A stretch of 51,043 nt of DNA, taken from the NCBI GenBank assembly GCA_965655865.1, contig CBFHJJ010000009.1, positions 1 through 51,043 on the forward strand, in the 5' to 3' direction. The notes under the pieces are model-generated. The model saw only the letters and a list, made by a program, of their open reading frames with translations, had not been told where the DNA came from and made no database searches. The DNA comes from MAG-121220-bin8 sp965655865 (lineage in GTDB: Bacteria > Bacteroidota > Bacteroidia > Flavobacteriales > Flavobacteriaceae). A program made the translations under genes and the position numbers. Shown here one piece after another: positions 25,289 through 34,001 of the stretch. The first letter of the stretch is position 1. Every line of letters starts with the position of its first letter.

Positions 25289-25682
25289 CAGAAAAATATA
25301 ATTTCATTGGGTAGGAATTTGCTTCTGAGCTTGAAAGCAATTGTCCAGTTGCTAAACTGTATTTATAATCATCACAATTACAAACTGTTTGTACTCCGTC
25401 TATTTCCATAGTTGAACATGACGAAGGGTACTGATTAGGGCAACTTGCTTCCCAGGCAAATATTTGGTTACTAAAATTAAACAAGATTAACCCTTTTATT
25501 CCTCCAGAGTTTAAATAGACAGCTCCTCCGTTATAATTTAAATCGTCGTATTGTGGTAAATTAAGATTTATTGTTTTTTCAAAACTAATATTTTGAAGAT
25601 ATGGGTTTCTATTTATTTCATTTTTTGAACAAGAATATATTAATAAAATAAACAAAAATAATATGTGCTTTCTATAATTCAT
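25254..25682 (-). CDS. Rieske-like lipoprotein with non-canonical ligands
   Basis: This 142-residue lipoprotein has the lipobox IYSC (Cys18). The body resembles small Rieske-type proteins of flavobacteria: GGIKGLILFNFSNQIFAWEA, then ASCPNQ at the first ligand position and VCNCDDYKYSLATGQLL at the second. Rieske clusters need C-x-H and C-x-x-H. Here both histidines are missing and four to five cysteines occur instead, so a normal Rieske 2Fe-2S cluster is unlikely. Disulfides or another metal site are possible. It is convergent with the Asp/His receptor and divergent from greA. Confidence 0.72.
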   Translation of the reverse strand: MNYRKHILFLFILLIYSCSKNEINRNPYLQNISFEKTINLNLPQYDDLNYNGGAVYLNSGGIKGLILFNFSNQIFAWEASCPNQYPSSCSTMEIDGVQTVCNCDDYKYSLATGQLLSSSEANSYPMKLYFSEKNGNSVRISN

Positions 25683-25726
25683 TATTTGATGAAAATAGTT
25701 AAAAATTTATAGATTTAATAATTTCG

Positions 25727-25734
25727 TATATTTG
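25727..25734 (+). promoter_or_regulatory. Putative -7 promoter box of greA
   Basis: TATATTTG matches TAnnTTTG, 47 bases before the preferred greA start at 25782. No -33 TTG is seen. Confidence 0.55.
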
Positions 25735-25781
25735 TATTATGTCCCATATTAATAGGGATTTTTTGTTTTAAAATAATGATT

Positions 25782-26255
25782 ATGAGTGATGTTTCTTATT
25801 ACACGAAGGATGGTTTAAAAAAACTTAAAGATGAATTAAATCATCTTAAGGATGTAGAACGACCAAAAGCTTCTAATGCTATAGGAGAGGCCAGAGATAA
25901 AGGTGATTTGAGTGAAAATGCAGAATATGATGCAGCAAAAGAGGCGCAAGGAATGTTAGAGATGAAAATCTCTAAATTAGAAGCTGTCTTATCTAATGCT
26001 AGATTAATAGATGAATCTCAATTGGACCTTAGCAAAGTTTTAGTACTTTCCAAGGTGACTATAAAAAACTTAAACAATCAGATGCAATTAAATTATACAT
26101 TAGTTGCTGAAAGTGAAGCTGATTTAAAATCAGGAAAAATTTCTGTTAGTTCCCCAATAGGTAAAGGTCTTTTAGGTAAAAAAGTAGGTGAAATTGCGGA
26201 AGTTACGGTTCCAAGTGGTACTCTTAAATTTGAAATCATTTCCATAGAAAGATAA
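25782..26255 (+). CDS. greA: Transcription elongation factor GreA
   Basis: GreA rescues backtracked RNA polymerase by stimulating transcript cleavage. The 157-residue protein (from the second ATG, MSDVSYYTKDGLKK) has the N-terminal coiled coil (about residues 8-75, with GDLSENAEYDAAKEAQ carrying the acidic tip residues DxxE) and a C-terminal FKBP-like domain (SSPIGKGLLGKKVGE). A start two codons earlier at 25776 is equally in frame, but the chosen start fits family N termini. The HIT gene follows after three bases. Confidence 0.96.
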   Translation: MSDVSYYTKDGLKKLKDELNHLKDVERPKASNAIGEARDKGDLSENAEYDAAKEAQGMLEMKISKLEAVLSNARLIDESQLDLSKVLVLSKVTIKNLNNQMQLNYTLVAESEADLKSGKISVSSPIGKGLLGKKVGEIAEVTVPSGTLKFEIISIER

Positions 26256-26258
26256 ATT

Positions 26259-26648
26259 TTGAATTCAATTTTTACTCAAATTATAAACAGAGAAATTCCT
26301 TGTTATAAAATAGCAGAAACTGACAATTGTTTAGCATTTTTAGACATCAATCCAAACTCAGCAGGTCATACTCTTTGTATACCTAAAAAAGAGATAGATC
26401 TTATTTTTGATTTGGATGATAAAGATTATCAAGATTTGATGAATTTTTCAAAAAAAATTTCAAAAGCCTTAAAAAAAGCTGTTGATTGTGAAAGAATAGG
26501 TATTTCAGTCATTGGACTAGAAGTTCCTCATGCTCATGTTCATTTAGTTCCATTAACCTCAATGGAGGATATTAACTTTAAAAAGAAAGTTAAAATGTCT
26601 GACAAAGAATTTAAAGATTTAGCCAAATCTATTAAATCATTCTTGTAA
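26259..26648 (+). CDS. HIT-family (histidine triad) nucleotide-binding protein
   Basis: This 129-residue HIT protein shows the active-site triad HAHVHLVPL near residues 92-100 and FLDINPNSAGHTLCIPKKE near 28-46. Members hydrolyse adenylated or dinucleotide substrates such as AMP-lysine or Ap4A. The start is a TTG codon three bases after greA, giving MNSIFTQIINREIPCYK, which matches family N termini. The nearest upstream ATG choices do not. The greA-HIT pair is conserved in flavobacteria. Confidence 0.93.
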   Translation: MNSIFTQIINREIPCYKIAETDNCLAFLDINPNSAGHTLCIPKKEIDLIFDLDDKDYQDLMNFSKKISKALKKAVDCERIGISVIGLEVPHAHVHLVPLTSMEDINFKKKVKMSDKEFKDLAKSIKSFL

Positions 26649-26737
26649 AAAGTTTATTTTTTTTCTTATTTGTTCAAGTTGTTAATATTATTGATTATAA
26701 ATCTTTTATTTACTTAAAATAAGGACTAAAAATTCTT

Positions 26738-26745
26738 TAATTTTG
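26738..26745 (+). promoter_or_regulatory. Putative -7 promoter box of the DUF3127 gene
   Basis: TAATTTTG matches TAnnTTTG and lies 19 bases before the ATG at 26765. Confidence 0.55.
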
Positions 26746-26764
26746 TAAAAAAATAATTTATAAA

Positions 26765-27142
26765 ATGGATATTACAGGAAAAATTAAACTAATTAATGAA
26801 ACAAAAGAATACGGGAGTAATGGTTTTAGAAAAAGAGAATTAGTTGTAACAACAGAAGAACAATACCCACAAGATCTTTTAATTGAATTTATTCAAGATA
26901 AATGTGATATTTTAAACTCTTATAAAGTTAGTGATTCAGTAAAAGTTGATATTAATTTAAGAGGAAGAGAATGGGAAAGTCCACAAGGAGAAGTAAAGTA
27001 TTTTAATTCAATTCAAGGTTGGAGAATCGAAAAATTAACCTCTGACGATTCAGAATCTAATATTCCACCTGTTCCACCAGCTGATGCTTTTGAACCAGCG
27101 GACAATATAAGTGATAACGAGCCTGACGATTTGCCTTTTTAA
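26765..27142 (+). CDS. DUF3127 protein with SSB-like C-terminal tip
   Basis: This 125-residue protein matches the Bacteroidota DUF3127 family: MDITGKIKLINETKEYG, RKRELVVTTEEQYPQ, VKVDINLRGREW and FNSIQGWRIEKL suggest a small OB-fold-like beta domain (about residues 1-92). A Pro/Ala/Asp linker follows and the protein ends PDDLPF, the same acidic-hydrophobic tip as SSB. In SSB that tip docks DNA repair and replication proteins, so this may be a DNA-associated protein that competes for or shares these partners. That is inference. It precedes aat by seven bases. Confidence 0.85.
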   Translation: MDITGKIKLINETKEYGSNGFRKRELVVTTEEQYPQDLLIEFIQDKCDILNSYKVSDSVKVDINLRGREWESPQGEVKYFNSIQGWRIEKLTSDDSESNIPPVPPADAFEPADNISDNEPDDLPF

Positions 27143-27149
27143 TAAATAA

Positions 27150-27782
27150 ATGCATCAATTAAGTAGCGAACATATATTCCCATCAGCTTCAACTGCAAAT
27201 AATGATGGTGTTGTTGCTATTGGAGGAGATTTAAACCCCAAAAGAATATTGCAAGCCTACAAGCAAGGAATTTTTCCGTGGTTTGAAAGTGATGATTATT
27301 TAGTTTGGTGGAGTCCAGATCCAAGAATGGTTTTATTTCCAGAAAAGCTAAAAATTTCTAAATCAACTAAAAAGATTTTAAAAGACGATTGTTTTAAAGT
27401 TACATTTAATCAATCGTTTGATGAAGTTGTTGATTGTTGTGCTAAAGTTAAAAGATTTGGTCAAAATGGTACATGGATCACTGATGGTTTAAAAAAAGCT
27501 TATAATCTATTACATAAAGAGGGTCATGCATTTTCTGTAGAAGTATGGAAAGATTTTGAATTAGTTGGTGGGCTATATGGAATTGATTTAGGTGATATTT
27601 TTTGCGGAGAAAGTATGTTTAGTAAAGAGAATAATGCAAGTAAAATAGGATTTATTCATTTAATTAAAGAATTAAATAAAAACGGGTATAAATTGATTGA
27701 CTGTCAAGTCCCAAGTGCTCACCTAAAATCTTTAGGCGCTGAAGAAATAAGTAGAAAAGAGTTTTTAAACTATTTGACCTAG
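27150..27782 (+). CDS. aat: Leucyl/phenylalanyl-tRNA-protein transferase
   Basis: Aat adds Leu or Phe to N-terminal Arg or Lys of proteins and so marks them for ClpAP/ClpS degradation. The 210-residue protein carries the family signatures GGDLNPKRILQAYKQGIFPW, WWSPDPRMVL, HSVEVW-like FSVEVWKDFELVGGLYG, and a C-terminal LIDCQVPSAHLKSLGAEEISR. Length is normal. It overlaps the convergent truB by 18 bases at the 3' ends. Confidence 0.96.
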   Translation: MHQLSSEHIFPSASTANNDGVVAIGGDLNPKRILQAYKQGIFPWFESDDYLVWWSPDPRMVLFPEKLKISKSTKKILKDDCFKVTFNQSFDEVVDCCAKVKRFGQNGTWITDGLKKAYNLLHKEGHAFSVEVWKDFELVGGLYGIDLGDIFCGESMFSKENNASKIGFIHLIKELNKNGYKLIDCQVPSAHLKSLGAEEISRKEFLNYLT

Positions 27783-28466
27783 ATTTTTTTCAAAATCTTC
27801 AATGGAAATAGAATCTTCCAAAAGATGACTTCCAATAGCAGTTCTAGTTAATTTTGATAGATAGGCTCCGCATTCTAATTCCTTTCCAAAATCATTAGCC
27901 AATGATCTTATATAGGTTCCTTTACTACAATGCACAAGAAAATCTAATTCAGGAAGCTGATATTTTGTTATTAAAAATTCAGAAATTAAAACTTCTCTTT
28001 CCTTAATTTTTACGGTTTCTCCTTTACGAGCAAATTCATATAGTTTTTTTCCATTATGCTTTATTGCCGAAAATATTGGTGGGGTTTGAGTTATTTTTCC
28101 CTTGAAACTCTTTAAAGTTTTTGAAATTAATTTTTCAGTTACATTCTTAATTGATTTTTTTGAATTAATCTCTGTTTCTAAATCAAAAGAAGGTGTAGTA
28201 GCTCCTAAAAAGAATTTACCCGTATATATTTTATCTAAATTTTGAAACTGATCAATTTTTTTAGTCATTTTTCCTGTACAAATTATCAGTAAACCCTCTG
28301 CTAAAGGATCTAAAGTACCTGCGTGACCAACTTTTATTTTTTTAATATTAAAACGAGACTTAATTAACCATCTAATTTTATTTACGACTTGAAATGATGT
28401 CCAGTTTAGTGGTTTATTAATTAATAGGATTTCACCTTGTAAAAATGATTCTTTATTAAATTCCAT
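27765..28466 (-). CDS. truB: tRNA pseudouridine-55 synthase TruB
   Basis: TruB makes pseudouridine 55 in the T-arm of tRNAs. The 233-residue protein has the catalytic motif VGHAGTLDPLAEGLL with Asp53, plus LLINKPLNWTSFQVV, FSAIKHNGKKLYEFAR and CSKGTYIRSLANDFG. It lacks a C-terminal PUA domain, giving the short form. It overlaps uppP by 11 bases and is the last gene of the ftsX-DUF3098-uppP-truB unit, a conserved flavobacterial operon. Confidence 0.96.
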   Translation of the reverse strand: MEFNKESFLQGEILLINKPLNWTSFQVVNKIRWLIKSRFNIKKIKVGHAGTLDPLAEGLLIICTGKMTKKIDQFQNLDKIYTGKFFLGATTPSFDLETEINSKKSIKNVTEKLISKTLKSFKGKITQTPPIFSAIKHNGKKLYEFARKGETVKIKEREVLISEFLITKYQLPELDFLVHCSKGTYIRSLANDFGKELECGAYLSKLTRTAIGSHLLEDSISIEDFEKNLGQIV

Positions 28467-29256
28467 TTTTTAAAGAATAAAAAATAATAACAGACCCAAC
28501 GATAAAACAGTAAATAGAAAAATAATATAATTTACTTTTTTTCACTAAAGAAATCATCCATTTACATGCTAAAAGACCTGTTATAAAAGCGGAGATAAAG
28601 CCGAGTAAAACTGACAATAAATTAAAATTTTCAAATACAATTCCATTGTCAACAACCGATTTTGCCATACTCCCAAAAATTAATGGGATAACCATTATAA
28701 ATGAAAACCTGGCAGCTTTTTCTCTATCTATTCCAATAACTACTGCTGTAGCAATAGTAGCTCCGCTTCTAGATATTCCTGGGAGAATTGCAATAGCTTG
28801 AGCTAAACCAATTATAAAACTATTTTTATAACTAATCTCTTTTTTATCAAGCTTTATAATATCTGACAAGTATAATAAAACAGAAGTCACGTATAGCATT
28901 ACAGCAACTAAAAGTAGATTTCCATTAAAAAAAGAATTGATCGTTTCTTCAAAAAAAAGACCAATAAATACTGCTGGAATCATTGATATAATTATAGAAA
29001 TTGAAAATTTCGAGGATTCTTTATTTTTTTTATCAAATAAGCCTAAAATAATTTCAGAAATATCTTTTCTAAAAAACACGATTGTACTAAGAGCTGTAGC
29101 AAAATGTAAAACGATTGTAAAGAGTAAACTTTCTTTATTTGAAAAATCATTACCTAAAATTGCTTTTGAAATTTCTAAATGTCCACTTGAAGATATTGGA
29201 AGAAATTCAGTCAACCCTTGGACTATTCCAAGAATAATCGATTCAAAATAATCCAT
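28456..29256 (-). CDS. uppP: Undecaprenyl-diphosphatase UppP/BacA
   Basis: UppP dephosphorylates undecaprenyl diphosphate so the lipid carrier for peptidoglycan and surface glycans can be reused; it also gives bacitracin tolerance. The 266-residue integral membrane protein has the two inverted-repeat motifs GLTEFLPISSSGHL (residues 15-27) and AILPGISRSGATIA (near 155-168), with the catalytic Glu/Ser and Arg/Ser residues, and about eight membrane helices. It sits directly after DUF3098 with no gap and overlaps truB. Confidence 0.97.
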   Translation of the reverse strand: MDYFESIILGIVQGLTEFLPISSSGHLEISKAILGNDFSNKESLLFTIVLHFATALSTIVFFRKDISEIILGLFDKKNKESSKFSISIIISMIPAVFIGLFFEETINSFFNGNLLLVAVMLYVTSVLLYLSDIIKLDKKEISYKNSFIIGLAQAIAILPGISRSGATIATAVVIGIDREKAARFSFIMVIPLIFGSMAKSVVDNGIVFENFNLLSVLLGFISAFITGLLACKWMISLVKKSKLYYFSIYCFIVGSVIIFYSLKNGI

Positions 29257-29496
29257 TTATTTTTTATTAGGATTTAGTAAAATGGCATAAACCTGAATTC
29301 CAAAACCAATTAAAACTAAAGTAGGGGCTAGTTTAATTCTTCTAAAATTATATATTTCAGGATTAAAAACATTAGGATCTTCACTTCCGCCACCTGACAT
29401 AAGAATAAAACCAAGTGTAATAAATGCTAATCCTATAATCATAGTAACATAATTTTTCTTCCCAAAAACAAATGTTTTTTTATTTGATTTTTTCAT
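29257..29496 (-). CDS. DUF3098 small membrane protein
   Basis: This 79-residue protein has two hydrophobic segments (about residues 17-34 and 55-72) with the conserved FGKKNYVTMIIGLAFITLGF and a GGGSEDPNVFNPEIYNFRR connector typical of DUF3098. The function is unknown. It overlaps ftsX by one base and abuts uppP, which points to a role in envelope or division biology. Confidence 0.88.
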   Translation of the reverse strand: MKKSNKKTFVFGKKNYVTMIIGLAFITLGFILMSGGGSEDPNVFNPEIYNFRRIKLAPTLVLIGFGIQVYAILLNPNKK

Positions 29497-30359
29497 TAGT
29501 AAAGTTGTTCTATTTTAATTTTTAAAAATTTTTGTGTAGCAAAATAAGTACATAAATAAGTTATAATTACACTAAAAACTGAAATTGCTCCAAACATTGA
29601 AATTATTAATGGAATCTCAGACTCAAAATTGAAATATTCAAAGTTATTTTGAATATAATATAAAGATGAGCTTAACATAATAACAGCAATTACGGACCCT
29701 ATTAAGCCTAATTTAACATGTATATTGATAAAAGGTTTTCTTATAAACCTTTTAGTAGCTCCAACCATTTGCATGGTTTTAATATTTATTCTATTTGAAT
29801 AAATTGAAAGGCGGATAGAACCATTTATTACAACAATTGAAATACTTAGAAAAAATAAAGCAATACCTAAAATCCAATATTTAATTTTATTAATATTATC
29901 GTTAATCAATGAAATTAACGGAGCATCGAAAATAATTTCATCTATAAAGTCCGTGTTGTTTAGTTCGTTTGTTATTTCGTCAAATACTAAAGTTGTCACG
30001 AATTCTGATTTAAGAAATACATCAATAGAATTTAAAAGTGGGTTTGTTCCGTAAAATTCAATAAAATCTTCTCCTATTTCATTTATTAACATTTCAGCCC
30101 CCTTTTCTTTTGATATATAGCTTATGGAATTTGTGTAATCTTTTAAATTTAATTTTTTGATCAGCTGTTCTGTCTCAATTTTTTTTGCGTCATTTTTTAA
30201 ATAAATGCTAATCGGGATTTTTTCTTTAAAATCATCAGATATTTTTTTTGCGTTAAATGCTATTAAGAAAAAAGCACCCATCAAAAATAAAACAATAGAA
30301 ATGCTTAAAATTACCGAGAAGTAAGATGATAAAAGTCTTTTGTTTTTAGAAATAGCCAA
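29496..30359 (-). CDS. ftsX: Cell division protein FtsX
   Basis: FtsX is the permease-like partner of the ATPase FtsE and controls septal peptidoglycan hydrolases. The 287-residue protein has an N-terminal cytoplasmic segment, a first membrane helix (about 15-35), a periplasmic domain (about 40-155), then three helices (about 160-180, 218-240 and 255-275). The segment NRINIKTMQMVGATKRFIRKPF is the FtsX coupling region. ftsE is not adjacent, as is usual in Bacteroidota. The gene starts the minus-strand operon and is divergent from leuS. Confidence 0.94.
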   Translation of the reverse strand: MAISKNKRLLSSYFSVILSISIVLFLMGAFFLIAFNAKKISDDFKEKIPISIYLKNDAKKIETEQLIKKLNLKDYTNSISYISKEKGAEMLINEIGEDFIEFYGTNPLLNSIDVFLKSEFVTTLVFDEITNELNNTDFIDEIIFDAPLISLINDNINKIKYWILGIALFFLSISIVVINGSIRLSIYSNRINIKTMQMVGATKRFIRKPFINIHVKLGLIGSVIAVIMLSSSLYYIQNNFEYFNFESEIPLIISMFGAISVFSVIITYLCTYFATQKFLKIKIEQLY

Positions 30360-30450
30360 TTAAAATTGTATTATATTTTTGTAAAAATACTAAACCTTTT
30401 TAATTCAACAGGTTCTGTGATTTAAACTTTTCCTATTCATACAATAAATG

Positions 30451-30458
30451 TATTTTTG
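30451..30458 (+). promoter_or_regulatory. Putative -7 promoter box of leuS
   Basis: TATTTTTG matches TAnnTTTG, 17 bases before the leuS ATG. No -33 TTG is visible. Confidence 0.5.
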
Positions 30459-30475
30459 TCTCATTAAATTTAGGT

Positions 30476-33289
30476 ATGTTGTACAACTTCAAAGACATTG
30501 AAAATAAATGGCAAAAATTTTGGGCTGAAAATAACACCTTCAAAGCTGAAAATAATAGTACACTTCCAAAGTTTTATGTATTAGACATGTTTCCTTATCC
30601 GTCTGGTGCTGGACTTCATGTTGGTCATCCTTTAGGATATATTGCTAGTGATATTTACTCAAGATATAAGCGTTTGAAAGGGTTTAATGTACTACATCCT
30701 CAGGGTTATGACTCTTTTGGACTTCCAGCAGAGCAATATGCAATTCAAACTGGTAGACATCCTTTGCAAACTACAAATGAAAATATTTCAAGATATCGAG
30801 AGCAATTAGATCGCTTAGGGTTTTCGTTTGACTGGTCTAGAGAAATAAGAACTTCAAATAAAAACTATTATAAATGGACTCAATTGATGTTCATAAAACT
30901 TTTTAATTCTTGGTACGACATTGATAATAATAAGTCAAAAGACATAAAAGAATTAATTTCAATTTTTGAGTCAAATGGTAATTCCAAGATTAATGCATCT
31001 CAAAGTGATGTTATCAAAACTTTTGAATCTAAAGACTGGAATTCCTATAGCTTAGATAAAAAAGAAGAAATATTATTAAACTATAGGTTGGCTTATTTGT
31101 CCGAAATAGATGTAAACTGGTGCCCAAAACTAGGAACTGTCCTAGCTAATGATGAAATAATTGATGGACTTTCTGAAAGAGGTGGTCATGAAGTATTAAG
31201 AAAAAAAATGACTCAATGGAGTATTAGGATTTCCGCTTATTCTGAAAGGTTATTGAATGGACTAAATGATATAGATTGGCCTGAACCATTAAAAGAGATG
31301 CAAAGAAATTGGATTGGTAAATCTGAAGGTGCGATGGTCAGTTTTGATGTTGAAAATTTTGATAAACAAATCGAAGTTTTTACAACAAGAGTAGATACAA
31401 TATATGGAGTTTCATTTATGACTTTAGCTCCCGAACATCCTTTTGTTAAGCATATAACAAAAGATGAGAATTTAGAATCTGTAAAAAATTATATTGAAAA
31501 ATCAGCTAAAAAAACCGAAAGAGAAAGAATGTCAGATGTTAAGTCAATTAGTGGAGTTTTCACTGGGGCTTACGCCATTCATCCCTTAAATAATGAGAAA
31601 CTTGAGATATGGATTTCTGATTATGTTTTAGCTGGATATGGAACAGGAGCTGTTATGGCAGTTCCATGTGGAGATCAAAGAGATTATAATTTTGCTAAAT
31701 TTTTTAATATTCCCATAAAAAATATTTTTCTAGACAAGGATATTTCAAAAGAAGCATTTCAAAGTAAAGAAGATTTTGTTCTTACTAATTCAGAAGACTT
31801 AGATGGTTTAAATTTTAAGGATGGTTTAAATTTAGCAACTAATAAATTACAGGAGATTAACAAAGGAGTTCGTAAGATTAATTATAAACTAAGAGACGCT
31901 GTTTTTAGTAGACAAAGGTATTGGGGAGAGCCTTTTCCTGTTTATTACAAGGGTAATTCACCTGTAATGATCGATCAGAAACATCTGCCTGTAGCTCTTC
32001 CTGATGTAGACAAGTATTTACCAACTGAAGATGGCAAACCTCCGCTGGGTAATTCAAAAGAATGGGCATGGGACACTATCAATAATAAAGTTGTTGCTAA
32101 TTCTTTAATTGATAACAAGTCTGTTTTTAGATTAGAGCTTAATACAATGCCAGGGTGGGCAGGAAGTTCGTGGTATTTTAATAGATACATGGACTCAAAT
32201 AACAATCAAGAATTTGCATCAAAAGAATCTCTAGACTATTGGAAAGAAGTTGATGTATATATTGGTGGAAGTGAACACGCTACTGGACATTTATTATATT
32301 CAAGATTTTGGCAATATTTTTTATACGATTTGGATTTGGTTCCTGTGAAGGATTATGCTAAAAAATTAATTAATCAAGGAATGATTTTAGGGAATAGTGC
32401 TTTCATTTCTAGGGAAGTCGGAACAGATAATTATTTTTCAAAAGAAATAGTTAAAAATGTTAAGACTCAACTCATACATGTTGACGTACAATTTGTAAAT
32501 ACAAATAACGAATTAGATTTGGATGCTTTGAGAAATTGGCAACCTCAATTTAAAAATGCACATTTTGAATCTCTTAACAACAAATTTATAGTGCATAGAG
32601 AAGTTGAAAAAATGTCAAAATCTAAATATAATGTTATAAATCCTGATCAAATTTGTAATGATTATGGGGCTGACACTCTCAGATTATATGAAATGTTTTT
32701 AGGTCCAATTGAACAAGCCAAACCATGGAATACTGCTGGTATTTCAGGAACATATTCTTTTTTGAAAAAGTTTTGGAATCTCTTTCATTCAACTGGCAAA
32801 TTTTATGTAGATGATAACAATCCCTCTAAAGAGAGTTTAAAAATTTTACACAAAACAATTAAAAAAATTGAAGAGGATATTAATAATTTTTCACTTAACA
32901 CATCTGTGAGTGCTTTCATGATATGTGTTAACGAATTAAGTTCACAGAAGTGTAATAATTTATATGTTTTAAAAAACTTAACTATTTTATTGTCTCCATT
33001 TGCTCCGCATATTTGCGAAGAAATTTGGAATAAACTAGGTCATTTAAACACAATATCTTTCGAACCTTTTCCTGTTTTCAATCCTGAATTTATAAAAGAA
33101 AGTTCATTTGAGTACCCTGTTTCTTTTAACGGCAAAATGAAGTTTAAATTAAACTTAGAAGCCTCAATGGAAGTAGAAGAAATAAAAAAGACCTTACAAG
33201 AAGATGAAAGATTAGAAAAATATCTTAGTCAGCGTGAAATAAAAAAAATCATTGTTGTACCTGGAAAAATAATTAATATAGTATGTTAG
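30476..33289 (+). CDS. leuS: Leucyl-tRNA synthetase
   Basis: This 937-residue class Ia synthetase charges tRNA-Leu. The HIGH motif appears as HVGH (residues 48-51) in PYPSGAGLHVGHPLGY, the CP1 editing domain contains TTRVDTIYG near 303, and KMSKS is at about 711-715. The segment after residue 145 (ELISIFESNGNSKINASQS) is a long insertion found in Bacteroidota LeuRS. The C-terminal domain that contacts the tRNA long arm is present. The last seven bases overlap the SemiSWEET gene. Confidence 0.98.
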   Translation: MLYNFKDIENKWQKFWAENNTFKAENNSTLPKFYVLDMFPYPSGAGLHVGHPLGYIASDIYSRYKRLKGFNVLHPQGYDSFGLPAEQYAIQTGRHPLQTTNENISRYREQLDRLGFSFDWSREIRTSNKNYYKWTQLMFIKLFNSWYDIDNNKSKDIKELISIFESNGNSKINASQSDVIKTFESKDWNSYSLDKKEEILLNYRLAYLSEIDVNWCPKLGTVLANDEIIDGLSERGGHEVLRKKMTQWSIRISAYSERLLNGLNDIDWPEPLKEMQRNWIGKSEGAMVSFDVENFDKQIEVFTTRVDTIYGVSFMTLAPEHPFVKHITKDENLESVKNYIEKSAKKTERERMSDVKSISGVFTGAYAIHPLNNEKLEIWISDYVLAGYGTGAVMAVPCGDQRDYNFAKFFNIPIKNIFLDKDISKEAFQSKEDFVLTNSEDLDGLNFKDGLNLATNKLQEINKGVRKINYKLRDAVFSRQRYWGEPFPVYYKGNSPVMIDQKHLPVALPDVDKYLPTEDGKPPLGNSKEWAWDTINNKVVANSLIDNKSVFRLELNTMPGWAGSSWYFNRYMDSNNNQEFASKESLDYWKEVDVYIGGSEHATGHLLYSRFWQYFLYDLDLVPVKDYAKKLINQGMILGNSAFISREVGTDNYFSKEIVKNVKTQLIHVDVQFVNTNNELDLDALRNWQPQFKNAHFESLNNKFIVHREVEKMSKSKYNVINPDQICNDYGADTLRLYEMFLGPIEQAKPWNTAGISGTYSFLKKFWNLFHSTGKFYVDDNNPSKESLKILHKTIKKIEEDINNFSLNTSVSAFMICVNELSSQKCNNLYVLKNLTILLSPFAPHICEEIWNKLGHLNTISFEPFPVFNPEFIKESSFEYPVSFNGKMKFKLNLEASMEVEEIKKTLQEDERLEKYLSQREIKKIIVVPGKIINIVC

Positions 33290-33555
33290 ATTTACTTTTT
33301 AATGGAGGTGAAGTAATAGGTTTTGTAGCAGCATTTTTAACAACAATCGCTTTTATTCCACAAGTATTTAAGGTTTTGAAAACTAAATCAGTTGAAGGCT
33401 TATCTCTTACTACTTATCTTTTATATGTTTCAGGTGTATTTTTATGGTTTATACACGGTGTCAATTTGGAAAGTTTATCAATGATAGTTGGTAATTTTGT
33501 TTCAATACTACTAACTTTAGTTATATTATTTTTTATAATAAAGTCTAAGAAATAG
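33283..33555 (+). CDS. SemiSWEET/PQ-loop small transporter
   Basis: This 90-residue protein has three transmembrane helices and the PQ-loop signature in TIAFIPQVFKVLKTKSVEGLS (Pro-Gln near residues 26-27), followed by TTYLLYVSGVFLWFIHG. SemiSWEETs dimerise to move sugars by facilitated diffusion. The substrate here is not known. It overlaps leuS by seven bases, so it is translated from the same message, and its end overlaps the convergent Lrp-type gene by 11 bases. Confidence 0.88.
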   Translation: MLDLLFNGGEVIGFVAAFLTTIAFIPQVFKVLKTKSVEGLSLTTYLLYVSGVFLWFIHGVNLESLSMIVGNFVSILLTLVILFFIIKSKK

Positions 33556-33997
33556 TAATTTGCCTATCTATCTGTTGTTCTAATGAAATAAAAGTTTCTG
33601 TTCTTGAAACACCTTTAATTGATTGAATTTTCTTGTTTAATATGAGCATTAAATCTTCGTTGTCTTTACATAATATTTTTATAAGGACACTCCAATTACC
33701 AGTGGTGTAGTGACATTCTAAAATTTCAGGAATGTTTTTCATTGATTTTATAGCCTCAGAGTTTCTTTCGGCTTTGTCAAAATATACACCTACAAATGCG
33801 AGTGTTGAATAGCCAAGCACTTTAGGATTTAATTTTAAATGATGACCACTAATTAGGCCAGAATCCTCTAGTTTTCTTATTCTTTGATGAATTGCAGCAC
33901 CTGAAATACCTATTTTTCTAGAAATTTCAAGTACAGGAGTTCTAGAGTTATTGGTTAACTCAAGTATTATTTGTTTGTCTATGCCATCAATTTTCAC
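33545..33997 (-). CDS. Lrp/AsnC-family transcriptional regulator
   Basis: This 150-residue regulator has an N-terminal winged helix-turn-helix (about residues 5-50, ILELTNNSRTPVLEISRKIG and GAAIHQRIRKLEDSGLI) and a C-terminal RAM/Lrp ligand-binding domain (about 65-145, GVYFDKAERN and HYTTGNWSVLIKILCKDN). Such proteins respond to amino acids. The target is unknown. It starts four bases after lpxB on the same strand, an arrangement probably due to packing rather than function. Confidence 0.93.
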   Translation of the reverse strand: MKIDGIDKQIILELTNNSRTPVLEISRKIGISGAAIHQRIRKLEDSGLISGHHLKLNPKVLGYSTLAFVGVYFDKAERNSEAIKSMKNIPEILECHYTTGNWSVLIKILCKDNEDLMLILNKKIQSIKGVSRTETFISLEQQIDRQITIS

Positions 33998-34001
33998 AAT
34001 C

